Notes: generated by a model not told the origin, from the letters alone. A DNA stretch of 64,000 nt from Lysinimonas soli (GCF_042655435.1 NZ_JBHSMG010000001.1:930001-994000); one strand, 5' to 3'. Shown: positions 54,113-63,071, counted from the stretch's first letter. Translations and numbers: made by a program.

Positions 54113-54268
54113 CTAGTTGTACTGCGCGGACGCGGCGCCGTTGTGGACGAAGAACCGCAGCCACTCGTTGTAGGTGCCGATGCCGCCGTAGCCGTTCCAG
54201 GTCACGCCACCTTCCGCAGTGAGGGCTGGTCGCAGGTACCCGTGACGTGCAGGTACGGCGAGGAGCAC
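54113..54268 (-). CDS. Short orphan reading frame or gene remnant
   Basis: A 51-residue minus-strand frame from a GTG at 54268. Its second half (EGGVTWNGYGGIGTYNEWLR then FFVHNGAASAQYN) is rich in Gly, Asn and aromatics and looks like the C-terminus of a secreted protein, but the first part lacks a signal peptide. I recognise no family. It could be the 3' remnant of a lost gene, or chance. No ribosome site is apparent. Confidence 0.25.
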   Translation of the reverse strand: MLLAVPARHGYLRPALTAEGGVTWNGYGGIGTYNEWLRFFVHNGAASAQYN

Positions 54269-54319
54269 GTGCCGAAATAGAACAATTGCTAACTGACATA
54301 ATGAAGCTTATCGGAGGCC

Positions 54320-54340
54320 ATGTCCGCGCGAAGCGGACAT
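54320..54340 (-). terminator. Terminator-like hairpin after the LuxR gene
   Basis: ATGTCCGC (54320-54327) and GCGGACAT (54333-54340) form a perfect 8-bp stem with a 5-nt loop, 8 nt downstream of the minus-strand luxR stop, followed on that strand by a lower-GC tract. Confidence 0.5.
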
Positions 54341-54347
54341 CGTCCGG

Positions 54348-55910
54348 CTAGATGAGCCCCGCCTGCCGCGCGGTGTCGACAGCCGCGGCGCGAGAGTTGA
54401 CGTCGAGCTTGCGGTAGAGCCTGCGTATGGTCGCTTTCAGCGTGTTGGGACTGATGTAGAGCTCAGCGGAAAGCTCCAACATCGACTTGGGCAGCGCGAG
54501 CATCGTGAGCACTTCGTGCTCGCGTCTGGTAAGGGCTGACGAATGTTCGGCTGCGCGACGAAATGGTGAACTGACGTCGGGCAACTCGCGCGAGGTGAGA
54601 TCGGCGAGTTTGCGCAGATCGTCTGAGGGAATGCTCTCGTACGCGGAGTAGAGACGCTCGTCCTCGATGAGTGCATGAGCCTGGATGAAGGCCTGCTTGG
54701 CGCTCTCGATGAGATCGAGGTTGAGGGCGGCGGCCGCGGTGATGAGGAGTGCGGTCGACCGGATCCGGGTCGGCTCCTCAGGCGCAATCGCAGGCCGGAC
54801 GATCTCGAGGGCCCTGTGGCGGCTTCCTCCACCGTTCGCAAGAGCGGCTGCGATGACCTTGTCGGTGGAGGAGGCCGCGGGGTTCACGTTCGGCGTTCGG
54901 CTGACCTGGCTGCGGAGCACCGCCAGTCGAGCCCGTGCGGCGCGGACGTAGCGGCCGTTGGCACCGCTGCTGGACACCGTCTCCGGGTGGCGGCTCATCT
55001 CGTGTGCGAGCTGGGCGTCGGCGATGGCACCGCTGGCACGATCATGGGCGTGCATGGACTGAACCCAGAGCGCCGCCGCCCAATGCTCTCCGTCTCCCAG
55101 GCCTCTGACCCGGGCCAGTTCGCGGGTCGCACCGGCGTGGTCTCCCCGATCCAGCCGCAGGAGGGCAGTGGTGAGGAACAGGATGGCGTCGTACCTCCCA
55201 TTGGCGGCGGGCTGGTCGAGCGCTCGCGCGAGCCAGAGCTCTGCCGCACGCAGATAGCCGCGTTCGGCATTCATCCACGCACGGTGAGCGGCTGCTCGTC
55301 GGCCGACGGTCATCTGGTCGGTGAGGATGGCAAGCTCATAGGCCTCCTCGTACTCCGACTCGGCCCCGCTCGCGTCAGCCATCTCGAAAGCCCGACCCCA
55401 TTGCAGTCGGAAGTGTGGAAGCGATGCTCTGATCGAGGAACGCTCCGCCTCGGATGCCCGCTCGAACGCGCTTCGCGCCCGTTCCGCCGCTTGCCGAGCC
55501 TGTGCCAGCTTCCCCGACGTGCGCGCGCCGGCAGATCTGCCGGTGAGAAGTCCAAGGGTGTCCATGAGGCCGAGATCGGATCCGGTCATGGTGGCGTCGA
55601 GCCAGCCGTTGTCGTTGAATCGGCTGGTGTCGCCGCCGGTCATGACGTGTTGCAGGTAGTTCGCAGCGACAAGGAAGGTCGGACGGTCGACGAACGCGTC
55701 GCCGGGTAGTGCCCGGATGGCTGCGAGCAGATGCTGAGGCGCCGTAGTCGCCAGACGGTCCCAATGCGCTTCGAGGACGGCGGCCGCAGCTTCCCAGCCG
55801 TCCTGAGCTGCGATGTCCATGACAGCGGTCGCAAGCTCGCTGGGCTCGATGTGATCGGTGTCCCCTGTCGATGGCTTGGCGGTGGTTCGAGCGTGCGGTC
55901 GACGATTCAT
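54348..55910 (-). CDS. LuxR-family transcriptional regulator with helical sensor region
   Basis: A 520-residue regulator (ATG 55910; a TTG at 55985 would add 25 residues and start inside an inverted repeat). The first ~440 residues are all-helical and TPR-like (ARQAAERARSAFERASEAER, AELWLARALDQPAANGRYD, ATRELARVRGLGD). The last ~65 form a LuxR/GerE HTH: SSALTRREHEVLTMLALPKS, ISPNTLKATIRRLYRKLDVNSRAAA. There is no P-loop, so it is not a full LAL/MalT protein. It is divergent from the DUF11 surface protein and is the obvious candidate regulator of it. Confidence 0.88.
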   Translation of the reverse strand: MNRRPHARTTAKPSTGDTDHIEPSELATAVMDIAAQDGWEAAAAVLEAHWDRLATTAPQHLLAAIRALPGDAFVDRPTFLVAANYLQHVMTGGDTSRFNDNGWLDATMTGSDLGLMDTLGLLTGRSAGARTSGKLAQARQAAERARSAFERASEAERSSIRASLPHFRLQWGRAFEMADASGAESEYEEAYELAILTDQMTVGRRAAAHRAWMNAERGYLRAAELWLARALDQPAANGRYDAILFLTTALLRLDRGDHAGATRELARVRGLGDGEHWAAALWVQSMHAHDRASGAIADAQLAHEMSRHPETVSSSGANGRYVRAARARLAVLRSQVSRTPNVNPAASSTDKVIAAALANGGGSRHRALEIVRPAIAPEEPTRIRSTALLITAAAALNLDLIESAKQAFIQAHALIEDERLYSAYESIPSDDLRKLADLTSRELPDVSSPFRRAAEHSSALTRREHEVLTMLALPKSMLELSAELYISPNTLKATIRRLYRKLDVNSRAAAVDTARQAGLI

Positions 55911-56241
55911 CGCTTCTAGATTGCCAGTGGCGACGGAACTGTCGGATTCGAAGCGCCCGCAGTTTTGCCCCCGAACGGGGGTCAAAATGGGTGTATTGGG
56001 GGCTCGGCAGGGTTAAAGATGCCTCTCATGAGGTTGTCTCGTTCCGATCTTCGGTTTAGCTGTGAGATGACCGAGCGTCCTTGAACGCGACGTTGAGTGT
56101 GGGGGAACACTCGTTCGAGTGCGGTAGCAGCAGAACGCAGATCCCCTGCGTTGAGGGGCCCTTGCTCAGCGTTGTCAGCTGACCAGCATGGGAAAGTTCG
56201 CAGTCGCGCTAAGGTGCGTTGCCGTAACGCCAGGGGGAACT
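55911..56241. promoter_or_regulatory. Divergent regulatory region between luxR and the DUF11 gene
   Basis: This 331-bp gap holds two inverted repeats of similar design: CCCCCG-AA-CGGGGG (55968-55981) and CACTCG-TT-CGAGTG (56108-56121). Each has 6-bp arms around a 2-bp centre and a shared CG-WW-CG core. They are candidate binding sites for the LuxR protein. A possible start at 56188 for the DUF11 gene is rejected because AGGGGGAA (56232-56239) serves GTG 56242. Confidence 0.4.
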
Positions 56242-59200
56242 GTGCGTCGTGCCAATTCGAATTCAGTTGACGAGGATCGCGCGGTGCGCCGGCCATCCCG
56301 CTTCCTGTCGCTCGTGCTGAGTGGATTGCTGGCCGTCTCGGGCATCGCGGTGACCGGTATGGTGGCCGCGGCACCCGCTCAGGCCGCAGCTGGCGACCCG
56401 TTCCCGGCTGCGGACCCGTACGTGTTCATCGCACAGAACGCCCCGACTGGGCTGTTCAAGTCGTTGACCGGCCCGTCCGGCAGTGTGACCTTCTCCCCCG
56501 AGGGGCCGACGTCGACGATCTCGTACAACGCGATCGCGTACAACACCGCCAACAACTACATCTACGCGTTCGTCAACACGGGCGACTCGACGACCCCGTC
56601 GAATTCGCTGATCAGGATCGGGCAGGGCGGTGTCTACACCCGGGTCGGCACCGGGACGTACACCCCGACCGTTGCGGGAACATTCGGATCCGACGGCCTC
56701 TACTACAGCGTTGCCAATGTGAATGGCGTCGTGTCGCTTCAGGTGATCAATGTCACGACGGGCGCGCTCGTGAGGAACACGGCGATCACCGGCGACGCGC
56801 TCACAGCGAACGACATCACCTTCAAGAACGGCTTTCTCTGGATGATGGGCGCGGGTTTCATCTCCCGGATCAACCCCACGACCGGCGCGACGGTGCGTTG
56901 GGCCATTCCCTTCAGCACGGACACCGCCGACCAGGCGGGTGCGGCATGGACGTTCGGCAATGGAAACCTGGGCTTCGGGTACAACGTCTCCGGCACCGTC
57001 TATCAGGTGGCGGTGACGAACCCCTCGGCTGCCACACCGACCTTCACCCTCGTTTCCACCAACCCGGGTCCGGCGAGCGGAAGCAATGACGGAACGGCTT
57101 CTCCGGGTCAGCCGACCGACCTGGCGGTCACCAAGACCGGACCTGCGGCGCTCATCCCCGGAGGTACGGCGAGCTACACGATCACGGTGACGAACAACGG
57201 ACCCGGAAACTCGAGTGGGTTCTCGGTGCGCGACGTGGTGCCCGCCCCCCTCACGAACGTGGCAAGCGCCTCGGCGGGGTGCACGGTCAGCGGCAATACG
57301 GTGACGTGTCTCGGGGGCAGGCTCGTGGCCGGGAACTCCGTGACCTACACCGTCACCGCCAGTGTCCCCGCGAACATCGCCAACAACCCCGTGACCAACA
57401 CGGCGACGGTGACCCCGAACGAGACCGACCCCAACTCGGCGAACAACACCTCGTCCACGACGGGCAACCCGGCGCGGATTGCCGTCGTCAAGCACGCAGG
57501 GTCGCCGGTGGATGTCAATGGTGACGGGATCGTCGACGCCGGCGACACCGTCGGCTACACCTTCACGGTCACCAACACGGGCGCGGTCGCGCTCGATCCG
57601 ATCAGCGTCAGCGACCCGAAGGTGGGCGCGGTCACCTGTCCGGCTGGAACGCTCGCGCCCGCCGCATCCACGACGTGTACCGCCGCGGCTTCGTACACGA
57701 TCACCGCTGCCGACGTGACAGCCGGTGGGGTCGACAACTCCGCCACCGCGTCGGGAACCGCGACGGGGACCACGACGACGGTCACGTCCTCCCCCTCGAC
57801 CACCCACACGCCCACGACGGCGCCGGCTCCGGGGCTGTCGATCGTGAAGTCGGCAAGCCCCTCAAGCAGTGCCACCTTCACAGTCGGGCAGCTGATCACC
57901 TACACCTTCGTGGTGACGAACACCGGAAATGTCCCGTTGAGCGGTGTCTCGATCAACGACTCCGATTTCTCGGGGACAGGGACTCTCTCCGCTCTGAGTT
58001 GCCCGACGGGTTCCGACACGCTCGCGGCTGGTACGCAGGTGACGTGTACGGCGACCTACACGTTGACTCAGGCGGATGTGGACGCGGGCCTGGTGCGGAA
58101 CTCGGCGACGGCGACCGGGACGCCTCCGGGTGGCACGACGATCACCACTCCCCCGTCGCAGGTGCAGATCCCGGTCGATCCGGCGCCGGCGATCGGTCTG
58201 GTGAAGAGTGCGAATCCGGCGACCGCGAATGCGGCAGGGGACGTCATCACCTACTCGTTCCGAGTCACGAACACGGGCAACGTGACGTTGACCGACCCGT
58301 CGATCGACGAGACGGCCTTCTCGGGCACCGGCACGGCTCCGGCCGTGACCTGTCCCACGGGTCCTGTTGTGCCCGGTCAGGCGGTCGTCTGCACCGCCAC
58401 GTACACGGTCACGCAGGCGGATGTCGATGCCGGGTCGGTGACGAACACCGCGACCGCGACCGCCACGCCGCCGAGCGGGGCCGCTCCGGTCTCCGACTCG
58501 TCGTCGGCAGCGGTCACGATCGCACCGGCCTCCGGTCTCACGATCGTGAAGACCGCGACCCCGGACACAGTGGGGGCGGCCGGTGACACCGTGACGTACT
58601 CGTTCGTGGCGACCAACACCGGCAACGTCACCCTCGGCAACGTCACCGTGGAGGAGGGTGCGTTCTCGGGTACGGGAACGCTCGGCCCGGTGGTGTGCCC
58701 GCCGGGTGCAGCCTCGCTGGCCCCGGGCGCGTCGGTGACGTGCACCGCGTCGTACACCTTCACGCAGGCTGATATCGACGCGGGCAAGGTGACCAACAGC
58801 GCGACCGCGACCGGTACTCCGCCCGGCGGCGGCACTCCCGCGGTCTCCCCGCCGTCGGAGACGATCGTCAACGTCGACGGAGCTCCCGCGATCACCGTGG
58901 TGAAGTCGGCCACTCCGACCACGATCGGTGCAGCCGGTGACAGCGTCACCTATTCGTTCTTGGTGACGAACACGGGCAACGTGACGTTGACCGACCCCAC
59001 GATCGACGAGACCGCGTTCTCCGGCACAGGTGCGGCACCGGTGGCCACCTGCCCGACCGGTCCGGTCGCGCCCGGCGCCTCGGTGACCTGCACCGCCGCC
59101 TACACCGCCACCCAGGCGGACATGGATGCCGGGTCGGTGACGAACACCGCGACGGCGACCGCGGTTCCGCCGACCGGGCTCACCCCGCCGGTGTCCGGCC

Positions 59201-60402
59201 AGTCGAGCGCGACGGTCACGGCTGACGCGACCGCATCGCTGACCGTGCTGAAGTCCGCGGACGTGACCTCGATCACCACGGTCGGCCAGAAGGTGACCTA
59301 CTCGTTCCTGGTGACGAACACCGGCAACGTGACGCTCCACAACATCGCGGTCGACGAGGGGACGTTCACCGGGTCCGGCACGCTGCCACCCGCGGTGTGT
59401 CCCCAGCCGTCGCTCGCGCCGGCTGCGAACGAGATCTGCACCACCAGCTACACCGTGACGCAGGCCGACCTCAACCGCGGGGGCACGCTCAGCAACACAG
59501 CCACCGCGACCGGCACCCCACCGGGATCGAACACGTCGATTCCCTCGACCCCGTCGACCAAGGACGTCCCCGTCGCGCAAAGCCCGGCGTTGAGCCTGGT
59601 GAAATCGGCGTCGCCGTCCTCGCCGGACAGTTTCCGCGCCGGGCAGGACATCACCTACTCGTTCGTGGTCACCAACACCGGCAACGTGACGATCGACGAC
59701 GTGTCGATCCAGGAAGGCCCGTTCACCGGCACGGGCACGCTCCCTGCACCGAACTGCCCGCCTGGGGCGCTGGCTCCGGGCGCCCAGTCGGTGTGCACCA
59801 CCGTGTACACGGTGACCCAGGCCGACGTCGATGCGGGGAAGATCACCAACTCGGCCAACGCCACCGGAACCCCGCCGGGTGGGGGCACCCCTCCGGTGTC
59901 CCCGCCGTCGGAGGTGACCGTGCCGACCCCGCCCGCTCCGGCGGTGACCATGGTCAAGACCGCTGACCTGCAGAGCATCAGTCGCGCAGGACAGACGATC
60001 ACCTACACCTTCACGGTCACCAACACGGGCAATGTCACCGTCACCGACCCGACGATCACGGAAGGCACGTTCACGGGTCATGGCACTCTGAGCGCTCCGG
60101 ACTGCCCCGCCGTGACATCCGGGCTCGCTCCGGGGCAGGTGCTGGTGTGCCACGCCACCTACACCGTGGTGGCCACCGACCTCACCGGGGGCACGGTGGC
60201 CAACACGGCGACCGCGACCGTGACACCGCCCGGCGGCGACCCGATCACCTCGACACCATCGACCGCCACGGTGCAGGATCCGCCGGCAGCGCTGGCTGCC
60301 ACGGGCTCTGCGATTGCGGGGGGTCTCGGAGCGATCACTGCGCTCCTCGGGACGGGCGGCATCCTCCTGTTCCTCCGTCGTCGTCGATTGACCGCCAACT
60401 AG
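56242..60402 (+). CDS. Secreted DUF11-repeat surface protein with LAATG sorting signal
   Basis: A 1386-residue cell-surface protein. A signal peptide (about 1-50, LSLVLSGLLAVSGIAVTGMV then APAQAAA) leads a ~230-residue beta-rich domain (DPYVFIAQNAPTGLFKSLTG, then INPTTGATVRWAIPF; propeller-like, DUF6923 type). About nine DUF11-type Ig-like repeats follow with the cores YTFTVTNTG or YSFLVTNTGNVTL, ~117 residues apart, with Ser/Thr/Pro-rich linkers. It ends with LAATGSAIAGG, a hydrophobic helix and RRRRLTAN: an LAxTG motif typical of class E sortase substrates. GTG 56242 follows a good ribosome site. Probably a stalk-like adhesin or coat protein; ligand unknown. Confidence 0.88.
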   Translation: MRRANSNSVDEDRAVRRPSRFLSLVLSGLLAVSGIAVTGMVAAAPAQAAAGDPFPAADPYVFIAQNAPTGLFKSLTGPSGSVTFSPEGPTSTISYNAIAYNTANNYIYAFVNTGDSTTPSNSLIRIGQGGVYTRVGTGTYTPTVAGTFGSDGLYYSVANVNGVVSLQVINVTTGALVRNTAITGDALTANDITFKNGFLWMMGAGFISRINPTTGATVRWAIPFSTDTADQAGAAWTFGNGNLGFGYNVSGTVYQVAVTNPSAATPTFTLVSTNPGPASGSNDGTASPGQPTDLAVTKTGPAALIPGGTASYTITVTNNGPGNSSGFSVRDVVPAPLTNVASASAGCTVSGNTVTCLGGRLVAGNSVTYTVTASVPANIANNPVTNTATVTPNETDPNSANNTSSTTGNPARIAVVKHAGSPVDVNGDGIVDAGDTVGYTFTVTNTGAVALDPISVSDPKVGAVTCPAGTLAPAASTTCTAAASYTITAADVTAGGVDNSATASGTATGTTTTVTSSPSTTHTPTTAPAPGLSIVKSASPSSSATFTVGQLITYTFVVTNTGNVPLSGVSINDSDFSGTGTLSALSCPTGSDTLAAGTQVTCTATYTLTQADVDAGLVRNSATATGTPPGGTTITTPPSQVQIPVDPAPAIGLVKSANPATANAAGDVITYSFRVTNTGNVTLTDPSIDETAFSGTGTAPAVTCPTGPVVPGQAVVCTATYTVTQADVDAGSVTNTATATATPPSGAAPVSDSSSAAVTIAPASGLTIVKTATPDTVGAAGDTVTYSFVATNTGNVTLGNVTVEEGAFSGTGTLGPVVCPPGAASLAPGASVTCTASYTFTQADIDAGKVTNSATATGTPPGGGTPAVSPPSETIVNVDGAPAITVVKSATPTTIGAAGDSVTYSFLVTNTGNVTLTDPTIDETAFSGTGAAPVATCPTGPVAPGASVTCTAAYTATQADMDAGSVTNTATATAVPPTGLTPPVSGQSSATVTADATASLTVLKSADVTSITTVGQKVTYSFLVTNTGNVTLHNIAVDEGTFTGSGTLPPAVCPQPSLAPAANEICTTSYTVTQADLNRGGTLSNTATATGTPPGSNTSIPSTPSTKDVPVAQSPALSLVKSASPSSPDSFRAGQDITYSFVVTNTGNVTIDDVSIQEGPFTGTGTLPAPNCPPGALAPGAQSVCTTVYTVTQADVDAGKITNSANATGTPPGGGTPPVSPPSEVTVPTPPAPAVTMVKTADLQSISRAGQTITYTFTVTNTGNVTVTDPTITEGTFTGHGTLSAPDCPAVTSGLAPGQVLVCHATYTVVATDLTGGTVANTATATVTPPGGDPITSTPSTATVQDPPAALAATGSAIAGGLGAITALLGTGGILLFLRRRRLTAN

Positions 60403-60413
60403 CAGGAAGCGGA

Positions 60414-60449
60414 TGTGTGGTGCCGGCCCCGGGCGGTCGGCACCACACA
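60414..60449 (+). terminator. Stem-loop after the DUF11 gene
   Basis: A perfect 12-bp stem (60414-60425, TGTGTGGTGCCG, with 60438-60449) around a 12-nt G/C-rich loop, 12 nt after the stop. No T-run follows, so read-through into the lipoprotein gene 17 nt later is possible. Confidence 0.55.
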
Positions 60450-60466
60450 GTTCGCCGAGGTGAACC

Positions 60467-60907
60467 ATGCGCGCAAGGTATCCGGTGGCAGCGGTCGGCG
60501 TTGTCTCGGCACTCCTGCTGACGGGATGCACGGCGGGGGCCACATCGTCGTCGCGCACCCCGACTGCCGCCGCCGCAGCGTCGGCTCCCGCCCTGCCCGC
60601 CGGGGTCACCCAGGCGACCGCTGTCCCCACCGACGTGCCCAACGACACCGCGGCGCGCAAGAACGTCACCATCACCAGCTGTGCCGCGAACGACGGAGGG
60701 TGGGCTGCGAAAGGCACCGTCGCCAACCTCGGTGACGGCCCCAAGACCTACACGATCACGGTGTTCTTCACCACGTCCACCGCGACGGTCCTTCACACGG
60801 ATGCGGTGACCGTCAGCGTGAAGCCGGGTCAGACCGCCGACTGGACGATCGACGGCAAGTTCGTCGCCCCGGCAGGGACGCGGTGCGTCCTCCGCGGGGT
60901 CGGCTGA
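60467..60907 (+). CDS. Predicted lipoprotein with FxLYD-like domain
   Basis: Small exported lipoprotein, 146 residues. The signal peptide MRARYPVAAVGVVSALLLTGC ends in a lipobox (LLTGC, Cys 21), followed by a Ser/Thr/Ala spacer. The remainder, about 65-146, is a single beta domain (NVTITSCAANDGGWAAKGTV, KTYTITVFFTTSTATVLHTD then VKPGQTADWTIDGK), like FxLYD domains. Two Cys may form a disulfide. It follows the surface protein by 64 bp; a functional link is possible but unproven. Confidence 0.8.
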   Translation: MRARYPVAAVGVVSALLLTGCTAGATSSSRTPTAAAAASAPALPAGVTQATAVPTDVPNDTAARKNVTITSCAANDGGWAAKGTVANLGDGPKTYTITVFFTTSTATVLHTDAVTVSVKPGQTADWTIDGKFVAPAGTRCVLRGVG

Positions 60908-60950
60908 CCCCTCAGGGCTCAGGATCCAGAAGAGGGCGCACGCCGAGCCG

Positions 60951-61355
60951 ATGGAACTGACAGAGCAGCTTCGGCAGCAGACGATCCTGGCCGTCATCCG
61001 CGCCTCCGCTCGGGTGGAGCGGGAGGCACAGGGCCCCGATCGGCGACGCGTCTTTCGCAACACCCGCTACCTTCTCGCCGCCGCGGTCGCCCTCGGCGTC
61101 TCCAGGTCGCTCATCGCCGCTGAACTCGGCGTGCGTGCCGAGACCGTACGCACTCGAGCCGGTCTGCACGGCCCGATCTCGACGACCGACTTCGCAGAAC
61201 TCACCGGGCTTCCTCTCGCCCGGATCCACAGCTGGACGCTCCCCTCCTCCCCCGAGGACCCAGCGAGCCACACCGCCACCCACCTGCTCAAAGCGTTGCT
61301 GCACGACACCGCGACCCACCAACCAGAAGCCACAGAGCCGGCACCGGGCCGCTAG
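60951..61355 (+). CDS. Orphan HTH-like small protein
   Basis: A 134-residue protein I do not recognise. After a basic N-terminal helix (QQTILAVIRASARVEREAQG) there is a helix-turn-helix-like stretch, LAAAVALGVSRSLIAAELGV (about 43-62), then RAETVRTRAGLHGPISTTDF and a second helix-turn-like element (AELTGLPLARIHSW). The C-terminus is disordered with His and Pro. It may bind DNA, perhaps as a small regulator; no partner gene is evident. Starts 43 bp after the lipoprotein. Confidence 0.55.
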   Translation: MELTEQLRQQTILAVIRASARVEREAQGPDRRRVFRNTRYLLAAAVALGVSRSLIAAELGVRAETVRTRAGLHGPISTTDFAELTGLPLARIHSWTLPSSPEDPASHTATHLLKALLHDTATHQPEATEPAPGR

Positions 61356-61400
61356 CGGAATGGCGCCCCGAGTGTCGGTCGGGCCGCGTACGGTCGGCTC

Positions 61401-62129
61401 GTGGACAGCGCACCGATCATCCTGATTCCCGGATTCTGGCTCGGGGCGTGGGCATGGGACGAGGTCGCCGCCACGTTGCGCGCCGACGGACACGACGTGA
61501 CGGCGTTGACGCTCCCGGGGCTCGACGAGGTCGCCACAGATCGTTCGACGATCCGCTTGGCAGATCACGTCGACGCGATCTGCCGCGCCGTCACGGCGGT
61601 TGGCGCGTCAGCCGGACGCCCGGTCGTGCTCGCCGTCCACAGCGGCGCAGGGCTGTCGGGGTACGCGGCGAGCGACCGGATCCCCGAACAGATCGCGACG
61701 ATGGTCTACGTCGATTCCGGCCCGGCCACCGCGCCGCTCGATCCCGAGCTGACCGGTGACGAGCTGCCCATGCCGTCGCTCGCCCAGTTGGCCGACGATG
61801 AGAACCTCGACGGCCTCAGCGACGAGCAGTTGAGCGAGTTCGCGCGCCGAGCCGTGCCCGAGCCGGCCGGCGCCGTCCGGGACGCGCCCGAGTTGATCCA
61901 TGACGAGCGTCTCGACGTTCCCACCACGGTGATCTGCACGGGCTTCCCGTCCGAGCAGGTCCAAGAGGCCGCCCTCAAGGGGTGCGCCTGGGTTGGCGGA
62001 CTCGCCGAGCTGCGCGATGTGAGCTACATCGACCTGCCGACGAGCCATTGGCCGATGTGGTCGAGACCGACCGATCTCGCGCGGATCCTGGGTGAGATCG
62101 CGAGCAGAAATCAGCGACCGGCGAGGTAG
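61401..62129 (+). CDS. Alpha/beta-fold hydrolase
   Basis: Predicted serine hydrolase, 242 residues. Oxyanion segment ILIPGFWLGAWAWDEVA, nucleophile elbow AVHSGAG (Ser in G/H-x-S-x-G position), acid near VICTGFPSEQ and His in LPTSHWPMW. The PGFWLGAW start is shared by esterase-like proteins of the EstE/AKR family in actinobacteria. Substrate unknown. It overlaps the convergent Nudix-UPF0303 gene by 19 nt at its end. Confidence 0.85.
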   Translation: MDSAPIILIPGFWLGAWAWDEVAATLRADGHDVTALTLPGLDEVATDRSTIRLADHVDAICRAVTAVGASAGRPVVLAVHSGAGLSGYAASDRIPEQIATMVYVDSGPATAPLDPELTGDELPMPSLAQLADDENLDGLSDEQLSEFARRAVPEPAGAVRDAPELIHDERLDVPTTVICTGFPSEQVQEAALKGCAWVGGLAELRDVSYIDLPTSHWPMWSRPTDLARILGEIASRNQRPAR

Positions 62130-63061
62130 CGGCGCACCGCCTCAGCGGTCGTCGCGTGGTCGACGACGTCCGGCTCCCCCGACGTCGTGATGGTGCCCAC
62201 GAGCTCGCCATCCACCCGGATCGGCATCGAACCGCCGTAGGCCTTCATCGTGTCGTGGTCGACGTCCGTGCGGTCTTCGAATGCGGATCCGGACTCGAGG
62301 TGACGGAGTCTGACCAGGAGTGACGATTCACCGAAGCGCTCGACGACGGCGGCCTTCCCCGCGAGCCATAGATCGTTGTCCGGCCCGGTTCCCTTGAGCT
62401 TCGCCTGGAACACGGCGTCGCCGCGCAGAACCACGCGCACAGCCAGGTTCCGACCCGTCTCTCGGATGAGGTCGACGGCGATCAGACCGAGGTCGACGGC
62501 ATCGTCATTGTCGAAGCTCGGAAGGTCGAGCTGCGGCTCGGCCTCGAGCTGCGGGATCGTGAAGACGGGCAGATCGCTGGGCATGTCGTGCTCCTCCGGT
62601 GCGGTGGTCAGGGTGGTGAGGCGTTCGCGAAGCAGGGCGGGCAGATGGGCCGGTTCCACCTCGAACTCGTCGGCGGCGAGCTCGTCGGGCGTCATCCAGC
62701 GCCATTCGAGGACGTCGCTGAGCTCCTCCTCGGTCCAGCCGTCCCGCACCGGCTCGAAGCGGTCCACGCGCAGTTCGTACCAGGCCCAGTGACCGCTCTG
62801 ATACGGATGCCAGCGCTGATCCGGCTCGAAATCCTCCTCGAAGAAGGCGGCGGGCACCGTGTCGAGCACCAAGCCGGTCTCTTCGAACAGCTCGCGGATC
62901 GCCGCCTCGTCGTGCCCCTCCCCCGGGTCCACCCCTCCCCCAGGCGTGATCCAGCGAGGAGCGACGGCGCGATCCTTGCCGTACTGCAAGAACATGAGCA
63001 CAGCTCCGTTCGGGTCGATCAGCAGCACACGCGATGTCGCGCGGAACCCGTTCTCGGCCAC
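62111..63061 (-). CDS. Nudix hydrolase fused to UPF0303 domain
   Basis: One continuous 316-residue frame with two domains. Residues ~1-150 are Nudix: GGGVDPGEGHDEAAIRELFEETGL is the Nudix box (shown in part: REL then EETGL with catalytic Glu), and WEWRWMTPDEL ends it. Residues ~160-316 are a UPF0303/HbpS-like domain (DLGLIAVDLIRETGRNLAVR, HDTMKAYGGSMPIRVDGE). A strong ribosome site (GGAGGAG) and ATG at 62584 sit at the junction, so the second domain may also be made alone (157 residues). In most genomes I know these are separate proteins. Confidence 0.85.
   Translation of the reverse strand: MAENGFRATSRVLLIDPNGAVLMFLQYGKDRAVAPRWITPGGGVDPGEGHDEAAIRELFEETGLVLDTVPAAFFEEDFEPDQRWHPYQSGHWAWYELRVDRFEPVRDGWTEEELSDVLEWRWMTPDELAADEFEVEPAHLPALLRERLTTLTTAPEEHDMPSDLPVFTIPQLEAEPQLDLPSFDNDDAVDLGLIAVDLIRETGRNLAVRVVLRGDAVFQAKLKGTGPDNDLWLAGKAAVVERFGESSLLVRLRHLESGSAFEDRTDVDHDTMKAYGGSMPIRVDGELVGTITTSGEPDVVDHATTAEAVRRYLAGR
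62586..62598 (-). promoter_or_regulatory. Internal ribosome site at the UPF0303 junction
   Basis: On the minus strand CCGGAGGAG lies 5-8 nt before the in-frame ATG at 62584, inside the Nudix-UPF0303 frame. It suggests internal initiation of the UPF0303 domain. Confidence 0.5.
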
Positions 63062-63071
63062 GGACGGCGTC

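Noticed and set aside
57120..60300. Regular ~350-bp repeats considered as a tandem DNA array or CRISPR
   Set aside because: They are the codons of DUF11 protein repeats, diverged at DNA level, with no short spacer-repeat pattern.
57862..60744. 960-codon minus-strand open frame opposite the DUF11 gene
   Set aside because: Arg/Gly/Val-rich shadow; its internal repeats only mirror the DUF11 repeats.
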